From the NCBI GenBank assembly GCA_017634455.1, contig JAGBNK010000018.1, positions 1 through 64,000 on the forward strand: DNA of 64,000 nucleotides. Reading direction: 5' to 3'. The notes beneath the pieces are model-generated. The model saw only the letters and a program-made list of their open reading frames with translations. It ran no database searches and had not been told where the DNA came from. A program made the translations under genes and the position numbers. Shown in pieces: positions 1 through 8,923 of the stretch; position 1 is the first letter of the stretch, and every line of letters starts with the position of its first letter. This DNA comes from Lachnospiraceae bacterium. Its GTDB lineage: Bacteria; Bacillota; Clostridia; Lachnospirales; Lachnospiraceae.

Positions 1-954
1 TGTTTTGTATATCTAATCCTTGCAGGATTGCTTCTTACTCTTATATACAAAAGAGTAGATGAGACAAATAGAGACGTGGCTATAGATTATCTGATATTGG
101 CAATTATTGTATTCGGTGGTATGTTTGTCACAGGTGATACAATGGGAAGCTATGATATGTATATGATGATTGTGGCTTTAATTTCTATGATGCTGATATT
201 CTCAGGGAAACTTGAATGGTTGGTATGCATATTAAACATAATAGGAGTGCTTATTAATCCATCTTATGTATTCAAGATTATGCCGCTCATTTTGATTTGC
301 TGGACATATAGATGGCGAGTGAAAGGACAAGATGTATACAAGAAATATATATTTGTCAGTATGGTTTTAAGTGCTTTGTTTTGGCTTGCATCAGAAGCTA
401 GTTTGCTTAGATTAAGTCAGGTTTATGATCAGGCTTTGGAAATGGGATACAAGCTTTCAGCTAATCCAGAGAATTATGATGTGGTATTTGCGGCAAGAAC
501 ACTTAGAGAGGCTTCTTCTATTTTGCCTGAGTGGAGTTTTCATGGTAATAATTATATAGATTTATTAGTTTTGCTCTTAGTGGCTAGTCCATATTTGCTT
601 ATAGGCAGACATGCTTTTACAGATTTGATTAATTGCGTGAGAAATCAAGAGAATTATAAAGTATATAGATTAATCCAGTTAGGTGCAGTGTTTATATTGC
701 CTGAGTTTATATTGAAGATTAAGTATGGATATTTGGTTTATGAAGTAGTCATTTATTATTTGTTGATCTTACTCTTCTTGATAGTAGAGCGAGATGAATT
801 AGTCCTAGGACAGATGAGAAATGTCAGAACTCGTGTAAGGGAAAAAGTTCCTGCATCAGCATTGCTATTAGTTTATCCATTATTGTTTATGCCTTTTTCT
901 GATGTGGCGATAATGAATGGATTAGATGTGATTGCAAGGTTTTTTGGAGCATAA
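1..954 (+). CDS. Polytopic membrane protein, 5'-truncated by the window edge (Wzy/EpsG-like)
   Basis: The frame is open to base 1, so the true start lies upstream; TTG at 28 is only an internal codon. About nine hydrophobic segments separated by short loops are visible. The C-terminal third (LPEFILKIKYG, then a long helix, a basic RNVRTRVREKVP stretch, VYPLLFMPFSDV) matches the C-terminal thirds of the genes at 4411 and 5387, so the three are paralogues. The fold resembles O-antigen polymerase/EpsG-type proteins, but I see no diagnostic catalytic motif. The stop at 952-954 abuts the next ATG, so it is translationally linked to the acyltransferase. Function in surface polysaccharide assembly is inferred from context. 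Confidence 0.7.
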   Translation, partial: CFVYLILAGLLLTLIYKRVDETNRDVAIDYLILAIIVFGGMFVTGDTMGSYDMYMMIVALISMMLIFSGKLEWLVCILNIIGVLINPSYVFKIMPLILICWTYRWRVKGQDVYKKYIFVSMVLSALFWLASEASLLRLSQVYDQALEMGYKLSANPENYDVVFAARTLREASSILPEWSFHGNNYIDLLVLLLVASPYLLIGRHAFTDLINCVRNQENYKVYRLIQLGAVFILPEFILKIKYGYLVYEVVIYYLLILLFLIVERDELVLGQMRNVRTRVREKVPASALLLVYPLLFMPFSDVAIMNGLDVIARFFGA

Positions 955-2046
955 ATGATGATTGAAACAAAGGAATTTACATTAGACAGACAATATTGGG
1001 ATACTGTAAAAGGAATAGCTATTCTATGCGTAATCATAGGTCATACATGTATGTGGGCCCAGCATTACATTTATCTATTTCATTTGCAAGTTTTCTTTTT
1101 TGCATCAGGTTATTTTTACAGTGAAAAGAAATATGGTGACAGACCTTTACTTAATGCCAAGAATAAGTTAAAGAATTTGTGGTTGCCTTATGCTTTTTTA
1201 TATATTATTGCAATACTACTTCATAATCCCTTGATTGATATGGGCTTGCAGCCTAGTACATACGAGAAGTATAGCGTGATTGAGACTATAAGCAAGATAT
1301 TGCTTGCAGTAACAGGAAATGGTGCTGAGGTTTTACTTGGGCCAGCATGGTTTTTGCCGGTTTTAGCCATTTCAGCAATCCTACTGGGATTCATTATATA
1401 TATATCAAGATTAGTGGAGAAATGGATTGGGTCCTTTTTGCTCAAGTTATTGGTTCAGTTGATTCCGATTATTGTCATGGCTGTAGTTGGATATCCAATG
1501 GTTCTAAATCATGTAAAACTTTTTGCTGACATTCAGCTATGTTTTGAGATTATACCATTTATATATATGGGATATTTTTGCAGGAATTATATTGGAGATA
1601 TATGTAAATATTTAGATCCGGTTTTAGGGTTAATTGCAGCACTTATTACTTTTTATATTAGCCGATTTGAGTGGGTGGATGTGACTATAGGACATGTATT
1701 CAAATATATGTATATTTGCTGTGCTATAGCTATATACATGTGTTTGTGTTTAGCTGCTCAAGTGAAAAATGTCGCTTGGATCAATAGAGTATTTGAGTAT
1801 ATGGGAATTAATTCTATGGCTATAATGATTATTCATTTTATAGTGCTTAGGGTTTTTGATAAGTTTTTGACTTTATATATATTCCACGATGTGTCTGGCC
1901 AATTATATGATAGATTACCAGTTGCCTTTGAGGAATTATGGCCGGTATATCTGGTCTTTGTAGTGCCAGTGACTTTAATTTGCGTAATGATTTGGAATGG
2001 TATTAAGTTTAAGGTGAGGGAGAATTTGTGGAAGAAAAACAAGTAA
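955..2046 (+). CDS. Acyltransferase family 3 membrane protein
   Basis: 363 residues with about ten membrane helices. The N-terminus carries the acyltransferase-3 (PF01757) signature: YWDTVKGIAILCVIIGHT, with the conserved His at the end of helix 1, followed by HLQVFFFASGYFY, the usual 'FFxxSG' of helix 2. The family moves acetyl or other acyl groups across the membrane onto sugars; this copy is closest in style to fucose/sugar 4-O-acetylases (COG3594). The ATG follows the previous stop directly, and its last 19 bases overlap the next gene. It is one of six such genes in the first 14 kb. The acceptor sugar cannot be read from sequence. Confidence 0.88.
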   Translation: MMIETKEFTLDRQYWDTVKGIAILCVIIGHTCMWAQHYIYLFHLQVFFFASGYFYSEKKYGDRPLLNAKNKLKNLWLPYAFLYIIAILLHNPLIDMGLQPSTYEKYSVIETISKILLAVTGNGAEVLLGPAWFLPVLAISAILLGFIIYISRLVEKWIGSFLLKLLVQLIPIIVMAVVGYPMVLNHVKLFADIQLCFEIIPFIYMGYFCRNYIGDICKYLDPVLGLIAALITFYISRFEWVDVTIGHVFKYMYICCAIAIYMCLCLAAQVKNVAWINRVFEYMGINSMAIMIIHFIVLRVFDKFLTLYIFHDVSGQLYDRLPVAFEELWPVYLVFVVPVTLICVMIWNGIKFKVRENLWKKNK

Positions 2047-3087
2047 GAAATGGTCGAGAGGTATATCTGGATGTATTAAAAGCATGGGCAATAATAGGTG
2101 TTGTGCTCATACATATAAGTGTTGAGAGAATGCAATCAGATTTATCAGGATTATCAGCATATACTTTTATATATGCTTGTTCGAGATTTTCAGTTCCAAT
2201 TTTTTTTTATGGTTACTGGAATATTCTTGACGAAACCTACATCTGATGTATCACTTAGAAAGTTATATGGAAATCGAATATTACGTATTTTGTTTGCAGC
2301 ATTTGTATATGGTGTGATTTATAAGCTTCTTAGATTACATATAGCAGGTGAGCGTATGGGGCTTATAGATTTTATCAAGTCCTACATATGTGATTTTGCA
2401 AGAGCAAATTTGGAATTTCATTTTTGGTATGTATACGCCTTGATTGCTATATACATTTCTGCGCCGATTTTAAAGGAATTCTTAAACAATACAAAGAGGA
2501 AAACAATAGAATATTTTATTATTATTTGGATCATATGTAATGCTCTGTATTTGTGTGGAAAAGAAGGATTTATTGTAACACCATATAATATGTTCGACGG
2601 ATACAATTTCCTGGGAATGTTCGTAAGTTATACGGGTTTTGTGGTTTTGGGCTATTATCTATATCATTTTGGGCTGCCTCTAAAGCTACTGAGAATGATT
2701 GATGGATGTGGAACAATTATAGTATTGTTGGCAATATATGCAACTATATATGATATGGAGCATTCTGGAGTGGCTAGAATAGAGTATTTGTCCTATTATA
2801 GTCCGGCAATTATTTTTTTAAGCATTTCTGTATTTGAACATGCTAAAAGGAATAGATTCAATCAGGAAAGTCTGGTGACCAGGTTTATGCTACATCTAGG
2901 CAGTCATACAATGCCTGTGTATTTTATACATTTTGTAATGATTATTATATGTTTCCAATGGAATATGCCGCAGCTTACAATATATCCTGTTGTTGATATA
3001 GCAATCTATTTGTTGATTGTTTTAATTCCATCATGGTTATATGCAGCGCTAATAGGTAGAATTCCTGTGATAAAGAGATTATTATAA
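2028..3087 (+). pseudogene. Acyltransferase family 3, frameshifted at a run of nine T
   Basis: A GTG at 2028 with a GAGGGAG ribosome site opens the frame for a normal N-terminus (YLDVLKAWAIIGVVLIHIS, family Arg/Lys and His region). It runs to FSVPIFF and then falls out of frame at the T run 2200-2208, ending at 2246. The +1-shifted frame resumes exactly with FMVTGIFL, the expected 'FFMxSG' helix, and continues to 3087. Eight Ts instead of nine would give an intact protein of 352 residues with ten or so helices. The lesion may be phase variation, transcriptional slippage, true decay or a sequencing error. The C-terminal part alone cannot act because the catalytic His is in the first frame. Confidence 0.85.
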
Positions 3088-3106
3088 AAGGAAATAGAGG
3101 GTGTAA

Positions 3107-4414
3107 ATGAGAAGAATAATAAAAAATATAAGTCGAATGTTTATTGTGCTTGTAGTATCTGCGGTAGTGCTTGTAGCCTTAATGACATTAGTCTACAAAC
3201 TGCCTGTAGATAGCATGGCTAGACATGTGGCTGAGTCCGAATGGACCCTGAGGGCTCAAAATGATGAAGCGACACTTCAAAATACAGGATATTATGATTT
3301 TTACGATACAGGAACCAATATTATTATTTTGCATGAGATTATATATCCTAATTCAAATTCGCCGCTAAATGATGCCATGTTGAATCCGACAGCAGACTAC
3401 TATAAGGGGACGTTAAATGAATGGATTGATAATTTGATAAGTCATGCCAGTGATCGAGAATATACGGATGCTGATAATAAAATATATCCGAGATATTGGC
3501 ATGGATATTTAGTGGTTTTAAAGCCATTGTTTATGCTTTTTAATTTAAAACAAATCTATATAATAAATGCAGTAATTCTGGCTTTGATAAATGTAATGAT
3601 ACTTATCATGTTATATAAGAGACTGGGAAATTATGCGATGGCATATCTACTGTTTGGCCTTGTGATGAACCCTCTTCATATAGTTTTTTCATTTCAGTTA
3701 TCTGCTGTTTTTTATGTATTGTCTATTTCCATGCTTCTATTACTGGCTTGGGATAAATCGGGAGATTATGAGAGCTGGGGGATAAGAAAAGACCAGAGTA
3801 TATATTATGTGTTTTTGATTGATGGTATGCTCTTGTCGGCTATTGACTTTTTGACATATCCACTTGTTGCTTATGCAATTGTCTTATTAACATATATTCT
3901 ATTAAGTCATGATAAGTCTGTAGGTCATGAATTTAGTGAATGCATTAAGACTGGGATGTCTTTTGGGCTAGGGTATGGAGGCTTTTGGGCACTGAAATGG
4001 ATTGCAGCGACTCTGTTTACCAAGGAAAATGTGATTGCAGATGGTCTTGCAAATGTTATGCATAGAGTTGGTGCGAAGGAAATGTCAGAGGATATTTTAT
4101 ATAATGCCACCCCATCTATGTCTTTGAAGGTTAATTTTGATATTTTCTTTAATATCAAGACTGGGGCTGTTTGTCTTGTTTTAATAGTTTTTACACTGGT
4201 TCTGGTAGTTATAAAGAAGAATAGATTGAAAATAAATAGAGGCTTATTGTTCATAACTGCATTAGTAGCCTTATCTCCAATAGCATGGTTAATACTTGTA
4301 TATAACCATTGCGCAATTCATCCATTTCTTGAATGGAGAGAATTAGGAATATTATTTTATGCCTTGGCGGTATTTTTGATTAGTTTAACAGAAGAAGGGG
4401 AATCTGGTAAATGA
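3107..4414 (+). CDS. Polytopic membrane protein, possible GT-C type glycosyltransferase
   Basis: 435 residues. A single N-terminal helix (residues 9-30) is followed by an extracytoplasmic loop of about 100 residues that is rich in Asp, Asn and aromatic residues and ends in IYPRYWHGYLVVLKP. Eight or nine further helices follow. The long first periplasmic loop with acidic residues is typical of GT-C glycosyltransferases that use polyprenyl-phosphate sugars, but no family-defining motif is certain. The ATG has a GAGGG site, and the stop overlaps the next start as ATGA. Function in glycan assembly is inferred from the neighbours only. Confidence 0.65.
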   Translation: MRRIIKNISRMFIVLVVSAVVLVALMTLVYKLPVDSMARHVAESEWTLRAQNDEATLQNTGYYDFYDTGTNIIILHEIIYPNSNSPLNDAMLNPTADYYKGTLNEWIDNLISHASDREYTDADNKIYPRYWHGYLVVLKPLFMLFNLKQIYIINAVILALINVMILIMLYKRLGNYAMAYLLFGLVMNPLHIVFSFQLSAVFYVLSISMLLLLAWDKSGDYESWGIRKDQSIYYVFLIDGMLLSAIDFLTYPLVAYAIVLLTYILLSHDKSVGHEFSECIKTGMSFGLGYGGFWALKWIAATLFTKENVIADGLANVMHRVGAKEMSEDILYNATPSMSLKVNFDIFFNIKTGAVCLVLIVFTLVLVVIKKNRLKINRGLLFITALVALSPIAWLILVYNHCAIHPFLEWRELGILFYALAVFLISLTEEGESGK

Positions 4415-5376
4415 GAGCAGATAATAAGAAATTTATTGTGGCAATGATAATGCTTGCCATAGTTGAATTACTGAGGTTTTTTGACCGTACATTGTTATTT
4501 CATTCTGCACCAATGGGGATATTGCAGAATTATACATTTGCTAAAATTCTATTAGGAATATATATGATAGTCATAATGCTTTTATTTGCGATTATGCTTA
4601 CAAAGACAGATATGGCTTATCAAAAGGATATGAGATATTTGATTGCATTTATATCTGTCTTTGCTTTGCCTATGTTTGCGAATCTTAATTATTTCGGAAC
4701 AATGGACGTCGTGGCATTAATAATTGGAATGATTATGATTGGCATCGTGTGCATAGAGAAGTATTGGATTATTATGCCAGTCATGTCTTTGGCAATGGGA
4801 ATTATATGTCCGATGTCATTAGTGACGGTGGCAGCACTTATTTTTGCTCTTCTATTTTATGAATATATAAGGACAAAAAAGAAACAATTCATAGCATATG
4901 CTATTGTGAATATATTATTGTCTCTACTAGGTTTGGCAGTATCAAGAAAAATGGGATATTTTACAACAGATTCTATGTATGCTTTGTCATTAAAGAAATT
5001 TCTTTTTGTATGCCTACTTATGATTCCATATGCGATTATAGCAATAAAGATGATGATGGCAATTTTAAATAGAGCTGGGAAGAAGAGTGCCTATATATGT
5101 CTTTTCACGGCGGGTTTACCAGCTATATTAGTTTATGGTCTTTTGGCTGATTATAGCAGAGTGATTTTCTATGGTTTTATTTATTATCTTTTTGCGCTAG
5201 CAGTTTTACTAATTAAACAAGACCAGATAGTGCTTGTGGTATACGAAGAGATACGAGAGAGGATTAGGGCCAGACTTCCTTTTATGGGGCTTGTAATTGC
5301 CTATCCATTTATCGTTATGTGTTTTTGGGTTAGTGGACCGCTTGAGCTGTTTGCTGAGACTTTTGTAGGACTGTAG
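4411..5376 (+). CDS. Polytopic membrane protein, paralogue of genes at 1 and 5387
   Basis: 321 residues and about ten helices, almost without soluble domains. The start overlaps the previous stop by four bases (ATGA). The final 110 residues repeat the pattern of the genes at 1-954 and 5387-6610: a loop with a Tyr-Ser/Gly-Arg type motif (LLADYSRVIFYG), a helix, a basic amphipathic linker (EEIRERIRARLP), then IAYPFIVMCF. This copy has lost the 'LPxxxLKIxYG' form seen in the other two. Probably a polymerase- or flippase-like partner in surface glycan export; not assignable further. Confidence 0.65.
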   Translation: MRADNKKFIVAMIMLAIVELLRFFDRTLLFHSAPMGILQNYTFAKILLGIYMIVIMLLFAIMLTKTDMAYQKDMRYLIAFISVFALPMFANLNYFGTMDVVALIIGMIMIGIVCIEKYWIIMPVMSLAMGIICPMSLVTVAALIFALLFYEYIRTKKKQFIAYAIVNILLSLLGLAVSRKMGYFTTDSMYALSLKKFLFVCLLMIPYAIIAIKMMMAILNRAGKKSAYICLFTAGLPAILVYGLLADYSRVIFYGFIYYLFALAVLLIKQDQIVLVVYEEIRERIRARLPFMGLVIAYPFIVMCFWVSGPLELFAETFVGL

Positions 5377-5386
5377 GGGGCATAGA

Positions 5387-6610
5387 ATGATGGATAAAAA
5401 GACAGAGATTAGAAATATAATGCTTTCAAATATTATATTTTGTTTTGCTATAGCGGTATGTACATACCAGGGTGTGGTGAGGTCCTATAATTCTACTATG
5501 TTGGCTTTATCATACAGGTATGGTTTTACATCACGCTCATTGTTGGGAAGTATATATCATTTGTTAAATGATATTTTGCCAATTAACATGATGGATTATT
5601 CTGTTGTATTGGTCTTTGCAGTAATCGTAACTGCTTGTTTTTATGCTTTATTGTTCTATTTTATGTATTTTGCTTTGAAGAGATGTCAGGAAGAGTATTT
5701 TAAGCCGTTAGTATTTATACTTTTCCTTTTAAACGTTGTTACTGTAGCGACATTTACTAGTTCTTATAATTTCTTTAGAGTTGACTTGTTTATGATGGCC
5801 GTGGCTATTATTTCAGCTATTGTCATGATAAAAGATAAGGCTGTATGGATGATGCTTCCTATATCATGCATAGGAGTGATGTTTCATCAGGGATTTGTAT
5901 TTATGTATTTCAATATTGCTTTGGTCTTATTGATATGTAGATTCTTTGATGGAGATAAAAAGGCAAAAATTAAGTACGGTGTCGTTTTTGCTCTTACTTT
6001 TGCCATTTGTTCAGGATTATTTCTATGGTTTGAATTGTTCAGTAGAACAAATGGTGCGGCAATTATAAATGATGTCTTGGCGGATGCCAGAGCTGTATCA
6101 TTAGATGGACATTATCATTCTACACTTTTACAACATGAAGTATTAGGAGTCGACCTGGCTGAGGATGAATGGGAATGGCACAAGATGAACATTATGCAGA
6201 TGGGATTTTTTGTGGTTTTGTCATTGCCGTGGATTTGGATTGCTATCGATTTCTTTAAAGGTATATTTAAAGGGGTAAATAGTAGAGCGGATAAGATTAA
6301 ATATTTCTTTGTGGCAGCAGGAGCACTTACGATGTTGCCGGACTATTTGCTGAAGATTGATTATGGTAGATGGGTGATGTCTACAATAGCTTATTATGCC
6401 ATTGTTATTGTCTCACTTGTGGCAATGGGTGATTTGTTCATTTGTAAGAGATTATTAGAGACTTATGAGAAATACAAATCTAAGTCATGGAGCTTGCTTT
6501 TATTTGTATATCCAATAATGTTTATACCATTTAATGATGTCGACATAGATGGATTTATGCAGCAACTGTCAGCATGGTTAAATGGCATTGTGGGATTCTT
6601 TAGTTTTTAA
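5387..6610 (+). CDS. Polytopic membrane protein, EpsG/Wzy-like
   Basis: 407 residues, about eleven helices. The N-terminus has an extracytoplasmic loop with YRYGFTSRSLLG, reminiscent of the first loop of EpsG-like exopolysaccharide polymerases. A central conserved-looking HQGFVFMYFN segment may hold functional His/Gln. The C-terminus (LPDYLLKIDYGRW, then VYPIMFIPFNDVD) matches the gene at the left edge closely. ATG at 5387 follows a G-rich site at about 5375; a second ATG at 5390 is equally possible. Likely role: polymerising or elongating a membrane-linked glycan. The family is an inference from topology. Confidence 0.65.
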   Translation: MMDKKTEIRNIMLSNIIFCFAIAVCTYQGVVRSYNSTMLALSYRYGFTSRSLLGSIYHLLNDILPINMMDYSVVLVFAVIVTACFYALLFYFMYFALKRCQEEYFKPLVFILFLLNVVTVATFTSSYNFFRVDLFMMAVAIISAIVMIKDKAVWMMLPISCIGVMFHQGFVFMYFNIALVLLICRFFDGDKKAKIKYGVVFALTFAICSGLFLWFELFSRTNGAAIINDVLADARAVSLDGHYHSTLLQHEVLGVDLAEDEWEWHKMNIMQMGFFVVLSLPWIWIAIDFFKGIFKGVNSRADKIKYFFVAAGALTMLPDYLLKIDYGRWVMSTIAYYAIVIVSLVAMGDLFICKRLLETYEKYKSKSWSLLLFVYPIMFIPFNDVDIDGFMQQLSAWLNGIVGFFSF

Positions 6611-6625
6611 GGTGGAGTAAATAGG

Positions 6626-7657
6626 ATGGAAAAGTATCATATCAACACAAATTTTAAGAATACAAAAGACAAGGATTATTCAATAAGTTTTGCCAGATTT
6701 ATGGCCACAATTTTTATTTTTCTGTGCCATTATTATCAGTATTATTGCGATGGGCTTACTTTTTGGTTTAATGTTTCAGTTCAGATGTTTTTCTTTATTT
6801 CAGGACTTCTTTATGCCAATAGAAAGATTGATGATCCGATTGCATTTCTTATAAAGGGATTCAAGAAAATATTGGTTCCATATTATATATATGTGATTAT
6901 TGCCTGCATAATTGGACGTATATTTATTCCAAGTGATTGCACATGGCATATAGTATTAAAGCTAGTATGTCTTGATGCAGAAGGTTCGTATATGGCATTA
7001 AATAATTTGTGGTTCATATCACATATATTGTTTTGCTATATTATGACTCCGCTATTTCTTAAGTGGTTAGATTATGTGGAGACAAAGAAACCTATAGAGG
7101 TATTTGTGATTGTATGTCTGACAATGCTTGGAATATTGGTATTCTTTTATAATTATGGTACCTATTATAAGCCATGGGATACACTTTGCTTCTTCTTTGG
7201 ATTAATTTATGGCAGAATGGCGAAGAATGTAAAATCAATATGGCTATCTATATTGAATGTATTTATTATCCTTGCTGCACTCTTAATGAAGATCGTATAT
7301 GTGATAGGAGATAGCAGATACAAGGATTATATTAATGCCAATGGATATGGTGAACTGCATTATCAGTTGTATAAGATTTCACATGCTTTCCTTGGTGTGG
7401 CAATAATAATTGTATTAGTGTATATTTATAAATTCGTAAGAAGCAGATTCCAATTGATAGGATTTGAGAAGCTTTTGAAGCAGTCTGATCGCTTTTCATA
7501 TTATATATATTTGACACATCAGATATTCCTTTTGGGAGCATTTTCAGTATGCGGAATATTTGCAAACAAATTTATTGCTTTAATTGTTGCAATAATGGGG
7601 ACGGCATTGGCAACAGGATGCTTATACATTTTGTCACAAAGAGTTTTGAAAAAGTAA
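6626..7657 (+). CDS. Acyltransferase family 3 membrane protein
   Basis: 343 residues, ten helices. It has a short cytoplasmic N-terminal tail and then the family signature SISFARFMATIFIFLCHYY with Arg and His, and VSVQMFFFISGLLY in helix 2. The C-terminus has SDRFSYYIYLTHQ, the usual 'SxxIYLxH' end of acyltransferase-3 proteins. A strong AAGGTGGAG ribosome site precedes the ATG. It sits 15 bases after the preceding membrane protein and 18 bases before a GT87-like transferase, in one long transcription unit. Predicted to O-acylate an exported sugar. Confidence 0.88.
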   Translation: MEKYHINTNFKNTKDKDYSISFARFMATIFIFLCHYYQYYCDGLTFWFNVSVQMFFFISGLLYANRKIDDPIAFLIKGFKKILVPYYIYVIIACIIGRIFIPSDCTWHIVLKLVCLDAEGSYMALNNLWFISHILFCYIMTPLFLKWLDYVETKKPIEVFVIVCLTMLGILVFFYNYGTYYKPWDTLCFFFGLIYGRMAKNVKSIWLSILNVFIILAALLMKIVYVIGDSRYKDYINANGYGELHYQLYKISHAFLGVAIIIVLVYIYKFVRSRFQLIGFEKLLKQSDRFSYYIYLTHQIFLLGAFSVCGIFANKFIALIVAIMGTALATGCLYILSQRVLKK

Positions 7658-7675
7658 AAGGGAAAATTGGTTTTA

Positions 7676-8908
7676 ATGGAAGAAATATTATATGAAAAGA
7701 GAAATTTCATATTAATCTACGCCATAGTTTCTATCTTGCTTGTATTTACAATAGGACATTATGATGCGAATGCCATCGTTGGATGGGCGGTTGAATTGCT
7801 TAGGACAATTAGTCATGGCGACTTACATAATTATCAGAATAATTTACAAGAGATTAATTTGCCGACGAATTATGGGATCGTAATTAATGCAATTGATGCA
7901 GTGATACTTCTTCCGGTCTATATTGTGGAGCTATGTAAGATTAGTGTGCCATTAATTGTGTATATAAGCTGGTATAAGATTATTCTCAGTCTGGCTCTAG
8001 TAATTACAGGCTTTATACTTGGTAAGACAATGAGAGCTTGCGGGTTCGAGAATAATAGAATTGAGATATTTATAGGTCTATCTTTTCTGACATTGGTTTA
8101 TGGTGTGGCAATGGGACAGGTCGATTTGTTGGCTCTTTTATTTATGACTTTAGGTTTGTATTATGGCGTCAACAAATCTTATTATAGGATGAGTATTGTT
8201 TTTTCAATTGCCTTTATGATAAAAGCTTTTCCAATAATGGCGATTGCTCCGATTTTTATTTATTTGTTTAAAAAGCAGTTTTTGAATAATGACAAGACCA
8301 AGTGGATTTGCGAAACAGTCTTATTCATTGGACCTATAATATTAGAGCGTGTAATAGAAATCATTTTTATAGACGATTTTTTGACTTATTCAAAATTAGT
8401 CAATGAATATAATTTTATACCCAAGCTTCAGGCGGTTAATATATGTGGAATATCGGTTTATATTCTTTTGACATTTGTGACATTGCTAGTCTATTTTATA
8501 GTGGTATTAATTAGTAAAGATCTTACTATGAGAGCTTTACTTTTATGTATAGACCTCTTATATTTCTATTTCTATTTATTAATAGATTATAGCCCTCAAT
8601 ATTTAATATATGGTTTTGTCTTCATGATGGTTACTGTCTGTGCCTTGGAAGATAGGGCAATCCTATATTATTTATTGATAAATATTGGAGTAATTGCTAT
8701 TTCATTAGGGCATTTTAATGAATCGACTTTGAATGCACTGCTTATTTCTAATTCTTTGATAGGTGATATTTGTCATGTTAGAGAGTTTTATGTAGGCGCA
8801 TATATTCCAGTCATTTTAAAGGAAGGCTTGTGGCTTGCTGGAAGAGTGATTGTGAGTGGTCTTAGTGCATGGTTAATAATTAAATTATTGAAACGAAAAG
8901 AAAGATAA
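7676..8908 (+). CDS. GT87-like (DUF2029) membrane glycosyltransferase
   Basis: Reads as a GT-C fold transferase of about 410 residues. There is an acidic first loop (HYDANAIVGWAVELLRTI), a motif GQVDLLALLFMTLGLYYG, and AFMIKAFPIMAIAPIF, which resembles the 'KxxPxxxxP' segment of GT87 mannosyltransferases. Such enzymes add sugars from polyprenyl-phosphate donors outside the membrane. I chose ATG 7676, because TTG 7667 lies only a few bases from the AAAGGGA ribosome site while the ATG has a better distance. With a GDP-mannose pathway 5 kb downstream, a mannosyl donor is plausible but not proven. Confidence 0.72.
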   Translation: MEEILYEKRNFILIYAIVSILLVFTIGHYDANAIVGWAVELLRTISHGDLHNYQNNLQEINLPTNYGIVINAIDAVILLPVYIVELCKISVPLIVYISWYKIILSLALVITGFILGKTMRACGFENNRIEIFIGLSFLTLVYGVAMGQVDLLALLFMTLGLYYGVNKSYYRMSIVFSIAFMIKAFPIMAIAPIFIYLFKKQFLNNDKTKWICETVLFIGPIILERVIEIIFIDDFLTYSKLVNEYNFIPKLQAVNICGISVYILLTFVTLLVYFIVVLISKDLTMRALLLCIDLLYFYFYLLIDYSPQYLIYGFVFMMVTVCALEDRAILYYLLINIGVIAISLGHFNESTLNALLISNSLIGDICHVREFYVGAYIPVILKEGLWLAGRVIVSGLSAWLIIKLLKRKER

Positions 8909-8923
8909 TATAGAGATTGTGTG

